From positions 124,001 through 188,000 of the forward strand of contig CAVQID010000042.1 in the NCBI GenBank assembly GCA_963712485.1: a stretch of DNA of 64,000 bases, given 5' to 3'. The stretch is from JALORV01 sp963712485 (lineage in GTDB: Bacteria > Pseudomonadota > Gammaproteobacteria > Burkholderiales > Burkholderiaceae_F). The notes under the pieces are model-generated. The model was not told the origin of the DNA. It worked only from the letters and a program-made list of their open reading frames with translations, and searched no databases. Shown here piece after piece: positions 55,331 through 62,659 of this stretch. Position 1 is the stretch's first letter. Each line of letters begins with the position of its first letter. Position numbers and translations under genes: made by a program.

Positions 55331-56398
55331 ATGACACGCGCTGACGACCTGGTTTGCCAGCGACCGGAGGGCCTGTACTGCCCGGCCGGTGACTTCCATA
55401 TCGACCCGTGGCGCCCGGTCGAGCGGGCCATCATCACCCACGCGCACGGCGATCACGCGCGGGCCGGTCACGCTGAATATCTGGCGAGCGAGGCGTCGCG
55501 CGAAGTCTTGCGCGCCCGACTGGGAGATATCCGCCTGCAGACCGTGCGCTACGGCGAGCCGGTCGACATCAACGGCGTTCGAGTCTCGCTGCATCCGGCG
55601 GGCCATGTGCTCGGCTCGGCTCAGGTGAGGATCGAGCACGGCGGCGCCGTCTGGGTCGTCAGCGGCGATTACAAGACCGGACCTGACGCGACCTGCGCGG
55701 CATTCGAGCCGGTGCGTTGCGACGTATTCATCACCGAGTCGACTTTCGGGCTGCCGATATACCGGTGGGCGCCGCAGCAGCCGGTGTTCGACGAGATCAA
55801 TGCGCTGGTGGGCGGCCAACGCGGCCGAGCAGCGCGCGTCGGTGCTCTTCTGTTACTCGTTCGGCAAGGCGCAGCGAATACTGAGCAGCGTCGATGACTC
55901 GATCGGCCCGATCGTCGTGCACGGCGCGATCGAACCGCTGAATCGAGCGTACCGCGCCAGCGGCGTCGTCACTGCCGCCGACGCTGACGGCTGCCGACGC
56001 GTCGCGCGCGGAGCTTGCGCGCGCGCTCGTGCTGGCGCCGCCGTCGGCCGCCGGATCGCCATGGCTGAGACGCTTCGGCGCCTACTCCGACGCCTTCGCG
56101 TCGGGCTGGATGCAGGTGCGGGGCGCACGGCGTCGCCGCGCGCTGGACCGCGGGTTCGTGCTGTCGGATCACGCCGACTGGCCCGGACTGCATTCCGCAA
56201 TCGGCGCCACCGGCGCGTCTCGCGTCATCGTTACGCACGGTCAGGTCGCGACCATGGTCCGCTGGCTGTGCGAGCACGGTCTCGAGGCCGAAGCGTTTTC
56301 CACCGAGTACGGCGACGAGCAGGGCGAGGAGAGCGGCTGCCGAATTGCCAGCGAACAACCAAGAACAACGGGATGGCGAGGGGAGAGCAGGCGGATGA
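55331..56398 (+). CDS. ligase-associated MBL-fold DNA exonuclease (several frame breaks)
   Basis: Metallo-beta-lactamase/beta-CASP-type nuclease of about 340-355 residues. First frame from ATG 55331: ERAIITHAHGDHARAGH (HxHxDH metal motif), HPAGHVLGSAQVRIEH, VSGDYKTGPD, ESTFGLPIYRW. It shifts near 55805 to AANAAEQRASVLFCYSFGKAQRIL and near 55965 to LPPTLTAADASRAELARAL, FVLSDHADWPGLHSAI and VTHGQVATMVRWLCEHGLEA. In that last frame no stop precedes gltS. A neighbouring frame gives a TGA at 56396-56398 overlapping the gltS ATG, so a third indel is likely. Functional partner of the DNA ligase downstream. Confidence 0.82.
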
Positions 56399-57584
56399 CG
56401 ATCGCGCTGAATGAACTGTGGACGGGGGTGGCGGCGCTGGCAACCATACTGTTCGGAGTGCGGATCAACCGGCGAGTGCCGCTTTTCACCCAGTACAGCA
56501 TCCCGCCGGCGGTCACTGGCGGCCTGCTGATCGCCATCGTGCTTGCGGTGCTGGGTGCGGCAGTCGGATTCAAGGTCACGTTCGCCGATACCCTGCGCAA
56601 CGCACTGTTGCTGATCTTCTTTGCCGCGCTTGGCCTGACCGCCAAGTTCGGTCGCCTGAAGCGCGGTGGCGCGTCGGTCATTGCGCTGTGCTTGCTGATC
56701 GCGATCCTCGCAACGGCTCAATCGGCGGTCGGCGTGGCAATCGCCACGGCGTTCGGCCGGCCTGCGGGACTCGGGGTCTTCCTCGGCAGCGTGGCTTTCC
56801 TGGGTGGTCACGGCACGACGGTGGCCTGGGCCGAGGCCGAGCAGGCGGCCCAACTTGCCGTACGCGCTCGAGATCGGCATGGTCTGTGCGACGCTGGGAC
56901 TGGTGTCAGGCGCGATCGTGTCGGGCATCGTCGGCACGCAACTGGCCGAGCACGCAAAACGGACGCCCGGCGCCGCGGTCGAGGCTGCACCGCAGGAGCC
57001 TGCATGGCCGCAGGCAGCGCTCGATTCCGACCGTTGGATCACGGTGCTGCTGTGGCTCGCCTTCAGCATCGGACTCGGGCTGGCCGCGCGCCCTGTCGCC
57101 AGTGCTGCGTTCGGTGCGACCGTGCCGGCGTTTCTGGCCGTGCTTCTGACGGCGGTGGTGGTCACGAACGTGGCCGATCTCGCGCGCCTGCGTATCGACG
57201 TCGTCGGCGCGGACCTTGTCGGCACACTTGCGCTTGCGGGTATTCCTGGCGATCGCGATGCTGGGCCTGCAACTTGCGGCCGTCGGTGACTCCGTGGGCA
57301 TGATCGCTGCCGCCACGCTGGCGCAGATCGTCATTGCGGTGCTGGTGGCAACGCTGTTCGTGTATCCGCTGCTCAAGGGCCGCGACGGTGCGATCGGCGC
57401 GGCCGGTTTTGTCGGCTTCGGACTCGGCGCGATGCCGGTCGGCCTGGCGGCGATGAAGCGGCTGGTATTGCACTATGGGGATGCGCCGCGCGCCTTCCTC
57501 GTCATCACGCTGGCCGCGTCGCTGTTCACGGACACCGCCAATGCGCTGATCGTGCAGGCGTTCCTGACCTGGTTCCCGAAATAG
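56395..57584 (+). CDS. gltS: sodium:glutamate symporter family protein (two frame breaks)
   Basis: About 395 residues when two single-base breaks are repaired (near 56845 and 57238). GltS features: VPLFTQYSIPPAVTGGLL, FFAALGLTAKFGRLKRGG, VAFLGGHGTTVAWAEAE, then ALEIGMVCATLGLVSGAIV, LLTAVVVTNVADL, FLAIAMLGLQL and VGFGLGAMPVGLAAMKRLV, ending near TANALIVQAFLTWFPK. About ten helices. Start at ATG 56395 with GGGGAG about 11-15 nt upstream. It sits between the exonuclease and its ligase, an unexpected insertion. Confidence 0.82.
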
Positions 57585-57591
57585 AGGTGGC

Positions 57592-59223
57592 ATGCGGGAG
57601 TTCGTCGAGCTTTTCTACGCCCTCGATGTCTCGACCTCGACCGTCGCAAAGGTCGCCGCGCTGCGCCGGTACCTGGCGAACGCAACTGACCGTGACGCTG
57701 CATGGGCCGTGTACTTCCTGGCCGGCGGCAAGCCGCGGCAGACCGTTGGCTCGCGCGCGCTGCGCGACTTCGCGCTCGTGGCGAGCGGTATTCCGCAGTG
57801 GCTGTTCGACGAGTGCTACGACGCCGTCGGCGACCTGGCAGAAACGATTGCGCTGCTGCTGCCGCCGCCGACCCGCGAGGTGACGGGCTCGTTGGCGGAG
57901 TGGATCGAAGAGCGCCTGCTGCCGCTGCGCGGTCGTCCGCCCGCGGAAATCACCGCCGCGTTGCAGACGGCATTCGACCAGCTCTCCGCCCTGCAGCGCT
58001 TCGTTTTCGTCAAGCTGATCGGCGGGGGATTTCGCGTCGGTGTGTCAAAGCTACTGGTGCTACGCGCACTGGCCGAGCACGCGGAAATCGATGCGAAGCT
58101 GGTCGCGCAGCGCATGATCGGCTATACCGACAACACGATGCCTCCGGATGCGGCGCGCTTTCGCGCACTGATCGCCGGCGATGAATCCGGCGCACCGAGC
58201 GCGCATCCTTACCCGTTCTTCCTCGCACATCCGCTGCAGCTTGCGCCGACGGATTTCGAGCGTGAGCTCGGACCGACCTCCGACTGGCTCGTCGAATGGA
58301 AATACGACGGCATTCGCGCGCAGCTGGTCCGGCGCGGCGGCGATTGGTGGCTCTGGTCACGCGGCGAGGAACTGATCGGCGAAGGTTTTCCCGACGTGCT
58401 CGATGCAGCGGCGCGGCTAGACGACGGCACCGTACTGGATGGCGAGGTCGTCGTCTGGCGCGATGACGGACCGGCAGCGTTCGCACTGCTGCAAAGACGC
58501 ATTGCGCGCAAGCGCCTCACGCCCAAGGTCCTGCAGGAGGCACCGGCACGTTTCATCGCGTTTGATCTGCTTGAACACGAAGGCCAGGACTGGCGTAGCC
58601 GACCACAGCGCGAGCGGCGTGCACGCCTCGAGGCGATCACTGCGGCACACGGACTGACGCTGTCGCCGCGCGTCGTTGCCGGAAGCTGGGACGAACTTGC
58701 GCGGCTGCGCGAGGAGTCGCGCGCCCGCGCTGTCGAAGGCCTGATGCTGAAGCACCTTGATGCAACGTACCGTGTCGGACGCACCAAGGACCCGGGCGGC
58801 GCCGACTGGTGGAAGTGGAAGATCGATCCCTATGCCGTCGATGCCGTACTCGTGTATGCGCAACCTGGTCACGGCCGTCGCGCCAACCTGTACACCGACT
58901 ACACCGTTGCCGTATGGGCAGACACCGAGCACGGGCGCGAGCTGGTGCCTTTCGCGAAGGCGTATTCGGGTCTCACGGATGCGGAGATTCGCGCGGTTGA
59001 CGCGATCGTTCGCAAAACCACGGTCGAGCGTTTCGGTCCGGTGCGTGCGCTGGTGCCGACACAGGTCTTCGAGATCGGCTTCGAGGGAATTCAGCGGTCG
59101 CCGCGTCACAAGAGCGGAATCGCAGTGCGCTTTCCGCGGATGCTGCGCTGGCGTACCGACAAACGGGTCGAGGACGCCGACACGCTGGCAACGCTGGCAG
59201 CGCTGCTGCAGCCGCTGGAGTAG
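57592..59223 (+). CDS. ATP-dependent DNA ligase (LigB-type, repair-associated)
   Basis: Seals nicks using ATP; 543 residues. N-terminal DNA-binding domain (about 1-200, with QTVGSRALRDFA and GGGFRVGVSK), adenylation domain with motif I EWKYDGIRAQLVRR (nucleophile Lys237), LDGEVVVW, RFIAFDLLEHEG and VEGLMLKHLDATYRVGR, then an OB-fold domain (WKWKIDPYAVDAVLVYAQPGHG; FEIGFEGIQRSPRHKSGIAVRFPR). It starts 7 nt after gltS. With the MBL exonuclease and the DEXH helicase at the window end it belongs to the ligase-associated repair gene set. Confidence 0.95.
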   Translation: MREFVELFYALDVSTSTVAKVAALRRYLANATDRDAAWAVYFLAGGKPRQTVGSRALRDFALVASGIPQWLFDECYDAVGDLAETIALLLPPPTREVTGSLAEWIEERLLPLRGRPPAEITAALQTAFDQLSALQRFVFVKLIGGGFRVGVSKLLVLRALAEHAEIDAKLVAQRMIGYTDNTMPPDAARFRALIAGDESGAPSAHPYPFFLAHPLQLAPTDFERELGPTSDWLVEWKYDGIRAQLVRRGGDWWLWSRGEELIGEGFPDVLDAAARLDDGTVLDGEVVVWRDDGPAAFALLQRRIARKRLTPKVLQEAPARFIAFDLLEHEGQDWRSRPQRERRARLEAITAAHGLTLSPRVVAGSWDELARLREESRARAVEGLMLKHLDATYRVGRTKDPGGADWWKWKIDPYAVDAVLVYAQPGHGRRANLYTDYTVAVWADTEHGRELVPFAKAYSGLTDAEIRAVDAIVRKTTVERFGPVRALVPTQVFEIGFEGIQRSPRHKSGIAVRFPRMLRWRTDKRVEDADTLATLAALLQPLE

Positions 59224-59411
59224 CGGCTCCGCGGTCGACCGGGTGCGTTCAGGGCGGAAAAGCAATTTGCGCGCCAAGTGCAGCGCCACAATCGAGTTCG
59301 CCCGAGTCCGATCCGGGGGATTGCCTCAGAGGGTTCGCAGAGTAGCTTGTCCTCCCCTGTGAACAGGGCCGGCACGCCTTCCCGGCGAGCCCGGTCCAAA
59401 GGAGAACAACG

Positions 59412-59459
59412 ATGAAGTGGTCATTGCTCCCAGTTATGAAGTGGTCATTACTTCCCGTG
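59412..59459 (+). repeat. 24-bp tandem duplication at start of the SBP56 gene
   Basis: 59412-59435 and 59436-59459 encode the same eight residues (MKWSLLPV). The first four codons are identical, while the last four differ only at the third base (TTG/TTA, CTC/CTT, CCA/CCC, GTT/GTG). The only ribosome binding site serves the first copy. Confidence 0.9.
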
Positions 59460-60695
59460 GCGCTGGCTGCGCTCGCGTTGGCGCCTCAAGCGGGCGCCGA
59501 CGAGACATGCAATTCGCCGTACATGTCGAAGCTGATCAAGGGCCAGGAAGCGTATGTGCACGTCTGGACGCTCGGCGTCGAGGGCCTCGGCGACGGTTCC
59601 GACAAACTGGTGACGATCAATGTCGACCCCAAGTCGAAGAGCTTCGGCAAGGTGGTCAGCAGCGTTTCCGTCGGCGCGCGCGGCGAGGCGCATCACATGG
59701 GCTTCACCGACGATCGCCGCTATCTGTGGGCCGGCGGCCTCAGCAATAACCAGATCTACGTGTTCGATGTCGGCACGAATCCGGCCAAGCCGAAGCTGGT
59801 CAGGACGATCGGCGATCTCGTCGCCAAATCCGGCTACGTCGGCCCCCATACCTTCTACGCGATGCCCGGGCGCATGCTGATCGGGACCTTGTCGAACGCC
59901 AAGGACAGTGGCGGGCGCACCGGCATGGCCGTCTACAACAACAAGGGCGAGTTCGTCGCCAAGTACGACCTGCCGACCGGCGAGATCGGCGGCGTCAAGG
60001 GCGACGGCTACGGCTACGACGTGGCGATCAACCCGTCGAAGAATGCGCTGCTGACATCGAGTTTCACCGGCATCGACAACTACCGCCGCAACCTCGGCGA
60101 CGTCGTGGCCGATGCCGAATCGATGAAACGCTTCGGCAACACGATGGTGCTGTGGGACCTGAAGGCGATGACGCCGCAGCAGATCTTCGCGGTGCCCGGT
60201 GCGCCGCTCGAGATCCGCTGGTCGCTCGTGCCCAAGGACAACTGGGCGATCACCGCAACCGCGCTGACCTCCAAGCTGTGGTTGGTCAAGCAAGACAGCG
60301 CCGGCAAGTGGGAGGCGAAGGAGGTCGGCACGATCGGCGATCCGGCCAAGATCCCGCTGCCGGTGGACATCTCGATCCGTGCCGATGCGAAAGGGCTGTG
60401 GGTCAATACCTTCTCCGATGGCATGACCCGCTATTTCGACCTCACGAATCCGGAGCAGCCGAAGCAGACCTATGCCAAACAGACCGGCAAGCAGGTCAAC
60501 ATGATTTCGCAGAGCTGGGACGGCACGCGCGTGTACATCACCTCGAGCCTGCTCGAGCGCTGGGACAAGGCCGGCGCCGACAACGAACAATTCCTGCGCG
60601 CGTTCCGTTGGGACGGCAAGGAACTCCAGCCGGTTTTCGAGGTGGACTTCACCAAGGAGAAGCTCGGCCGCGCGCACCACATGAAGTTCAGCTGA
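59412..60695 (+). CDS. selenium-binding protein 56 / methanethiol oxidase family protein, exported
   Basis: 427 residues. A Sec signal follows an unusual tandem MKWSLLPV-MKWSLLPV; mature protein begins near ADETCNSPYMSK. SBP56-type beta-propeller: GEAHHMGFTDDRRYLWAGGLSNNQIYVFD, VGPHTFYAMPGRMLIG, GYGYDVAINPSKNALLTSSFTG, DISIRADAKGLWVNTFSDG, SQSWDGTRVYITSSL, ending GRAHHMKFS. In Hyphomicrobium the homologue MtoX is a periplasmic copper enzyme oxidising methanethiol to formaldehyde, H2S and H2O2, with a SCO1/SenC gene next to it, as here. AAAGGAG precedes the first ATG. Activity is inferred. Confidence 0.85.
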   Translation: MKWSLLPVMKWSLLPVALAALALAPQAGADETCNSPYMSKLIKGQEAYVHVWTLGVEGLGDGSDKLVTINVDPKSKSFGKVVSSVSVGARGEAHHMGFTDDRRYLWAGGLSNNQIYVFDVGTNPAKPKLVRTIGDLVAKSGYVGPHTFYAMPGRMLIGTLSNAKDSGGRTGMAVYNNKGEFVAKYDLPTGEIGGVKGDGYGYDVAINPSKNALLTSSFTGIDNYRRNLGDVVADAESMKRFGNTMVLWDLKAMTPQQIFAVPGAPLEIRWSLVPKDNWAITATALTSKLWLVKQDSAGKWEAKEVGTIGDPAKIPLPVDISIRADAKGLWVNTFSDGMTRYFDLTNPEQPKQTYAKQTGKQVNMISQSWDGTRVYITSSLLERWDKAGADNEQFLRAFRWDGKELQPVFEVDFTKEKLGRAHHMKFS

Positions 60696-60701
60696 ACTAC
60701 G

Positions 60702-61403
60702 GTGGCGCAAGGACGCAGGTTGCACACGCGCGCCGTCGCGTTTGCGCTGGTCGTGGCCGCGGGCTCGGTGTGGGCGGCTGCCGATCCGATGCAGGCGCAG
60801 GCGCCCAGCATGCAGTTCGTGCCGCCTGCGCCCGGCACCTATCAGCTGCAGCGCATCCAGCGCGCTCCCGATGCGCTGTTGCGGGACGCGCGCGACCGCC
60901 AACGCCGTCTCGCGACGCTGACGCGCGGCAAGGTGACTCTGTTGACGTTCTTCTACACCTACTGCGTCGACGAATGGGGTTGCCCCTTTGCGTACCGCAC
61001 GATGATCGGTCTGCGTGAGCGCCTGGTCGAGCGGGGCCATGCAGGGCGCGTGCGCTTCGTCAGCATCAGCTTTGATCCGACGCACGACACGCCCGAGGCA
61101 CTGCGCCTGTACAGCGCAAGCCTAAAGCCCGCGGCCGGCCTGGCGTGGGAGTTCCTGACGGCACGCAGCATGGCCGAACTGGTGCCGCTGCTCGACGACT
61201 TCGGCCAGGACGTGCGCGTCGAGAACGATGAGCGCGGCCGGCCCATGCGCACGATCAATCACATGCTGAAGCTCTTCCTGATCGACCGCCACGGGATCGT
61301 GCGGGAAATCTATGCGCTCGACTACCTGCACCCGGCGATGATGGTCAACGACATCGAAACGCTGCTGATCGAGGACGGCGTCATCGTCGATGCGGACCGC
61401 TGA
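60702..61403 (+). CDS. SCO1/SenC-family copper chaperone-like protein with atypical Cys spacing
   Basis: 233 residues from a GTG, 6 nt after the SBP56 gene, so cotranscribed with it. Signal peptide ends near VWAAADP. Thioredoxin fold: KVTLLTFFYTYCVDEWGCPFAYRTM, VRFVSISFDPTHDTPEALRLY, and NHMLKLFLIDRHGIVREIY with the distal His. SCO proteins normally carry CxxxCP; here the cysteines (88 and 94) are separated by five residues. Likely delivers copper to or maintures the neighbouring propeller enzyme. Its 3' end overlaps the convergent hydrolase by 23 nt. Confidence 0.83.
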   Translation: MAQGRRLHTRAVAFALVVAAGSVWAAADPMQAQAPSMQFVPPAPGTYQLQRIQRAPDALLRDARDRQRRLATLTRGKVTLLTFFYTYCVDEWGCPFAYRTMIGLRERLVERGHAGRVRFVSISFDPTHDTPEALRLYSASLKPAAGLAWEFLTARSMAELVPLLDDFGQDVRVENDERGRPMRTINHMLKLFLIDRHGIVREIYALDYLHPAMMVNDIETLLIEDGVIVDADR

Positions 61404-62181
61404 AAAGCGGCAGGCGAACTGCAGCGCAGTCGTGCTGCCGCTGGATCAGCTGCAGCCAGTGCTCGACGGCGGCCGCGACTTCGGCGCGAATTGCAGCCTG
61501 CCGCTCGGGATCCGCCCCACCGCATGCGCTGGCGCAGACCAGGTCGCCGGCGTTTTCGAAGTCACAGTGCGTCGCCGCCTCGATCAGCGTGTCGCGACTG
61601 AGGCGCGGCAGGAACGAGCCCCAGCTGTGCGAGTTGGCATAGCCGTTGCAACGGCTTGGGGCTGCCCGCAGTATCAACGCCGGTGAGCTCGCGCGCGCTG
61701 CCGCGTGCATCCCTTCGCCCGCCCGGTCAACCGGATCGAGGCCGATCCATCCGCTCACGCCCGGTGCGCGGATGGTGGCCAGCAGTGTTGACAACCCCCC
61801 GGCCGAGAAGCCGACCAGGACGGTCGCTGCCGGCGTCGGCCCGAAGCGGCCGCCGCGCGCTTCGATGACGACCTGCGCGAGCGCCTGTGCGTTGCCTACC
61901 GGGTCGACGAGGTACGGCAGGTCGGGCACGATGACAATCGCCCCGCGCCGCGCGATTTCACCGGCGAGCGCACTCATGCTCTGTCGATCGCGCATGAAGC
62001 CGTGTGCCAGCAGCACGGTGCCGCGCGGTTCGCCCGCCGGTCGATAAAGGTCGGCCTCGAAGACACGCCCGCCGAAGCTGAAGGTCACGGGCTCGACGGC
62101 CGCTGCGGCGGTCGGAAGCACGCCGACGCTCAGTACGAGCCCCGCGCAACGCCCCAAGTGGGCGAGCCAGTTCCCGCTCAT
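61381..62181 (-). CDS. exported alpha/beta hydrolase
   Basis: 266 residues from ATG 62181 (MSGNWLAHLGRCAGLVLSVGVLPTAAAAVEP, a Sec signal); other in-frame Met codons exist just upstream. Alpha/beta-hydrolase features: oxyanion region VLLAHGFMRDRQS, nucleophile elbow VGFSAGGLSTLL (Ser), acid in GLDPVDRAG and a late His in ATHCDFENAGD. Resembles chlorophyllase/dienelactone-hydrolase-like esterases, but the substrate is unknown. Convergent with, and overlapping, the SCO gene. Confidence 0.8.
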   Translation of the reverse strand: MSGNWLAHLGRCAGLVLSVGVLPTAAAAVEPVTFSFGGRVFEADLYRPAGEPRGTVLLAHGFMRDRQSMSALAGEIARRGAIVIVPDLPYLVDPVGNAQALAQVVIEARGGRFGPTPAATVLVGFSAGGLSTLLATIRAPGVSGWIGLDPVDRAGEGMHAAARASSPALILRAAPSRCNGYANSHSWGSFLPRLSRDTLIEAATHCDFENAGDLVCASACGGADPERQAAIRAEVAAAVEHWLQLIQRQHDCAAVRLPLFSGPHRR

Positions 62182-62283
62182 TAGTGACCACATCCGGAAT
62201 ATGCACCCGGTCCGTGCGAGCGTTAGACTCATCGCTGCTTTGCTTTCTGCAAAGCCCGCCTCAACCCTCCAGGAGACGAGCCT

Positions 62284-62526
62284 ATGAAACGCATCATCCT
62301 TGCGGTAGCCACGCTGTTCTTTTCCGCGGCAGCCTGGGCCTTCCACTGCCCGGCGGACATGAAGAAAATCGACGACGCGATGGCGAAGAACCCGAAGCTC
62401 ACGGAAGCGCAGATGACCGAGGTCAAGAAGTACCGTGCCGATGGCGAAGCCCTGCACAAGGCCGGCAAGCACCAGGAATCGGTCGATACGCTCGCCAAGG
62501 CGATGAAGATCCTCGACATCAAATAA
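62284..62526 (+). CDS. small exported protein of unknown function
   Basis: 80 residues: signal peptide MKRIILAVATLFFSAAAWA, then a 61-residue mature helical, Lys-rich protein (FHCPADMKKIDDAMAKNP, YRADGEALHKAGKHQESVDTLAKAMKILDIK) with a single cysteine. AGGAGACGAGCCT precedes the ATG. The C-terminal half resembles one TPR-like helix pair. An intrinsic terminator follows, so it is probably its own transcript. Confidence 0.82.
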   Translation: MKRIILAVATLFFSAAAWAFHCPADMKKIDDAMAKNPKLTEAQMTEVKKYRADGEALHKAGKHQESVDTLAKAMKILDIK

Positions 62527-62544
62527 TCTTCCTCCCACCCGAAG

Positions 62545-62571
62545 CGCCGCCCAAGGGCGGCGTTTCTGTTT
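62545..62571 (+). terminator. intrinsic terminator after the small exported protein gene
   Basis: CGCCGCCC (62545-62552) and GGGCGGCG (62555-62562) are perfect complements (effective loop CAAG), followed by TTTCTGTTT. Confidence 0.88.
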
Positions 62572-62659
62572 CTGAGGTCGTTGCCTGCTGTCATGACTGC
62601 CCGCGGCGGGACGCTCGCCCGAAGTTCGACATGAGTCTGCGCTCGGACGGGATCCTGCG

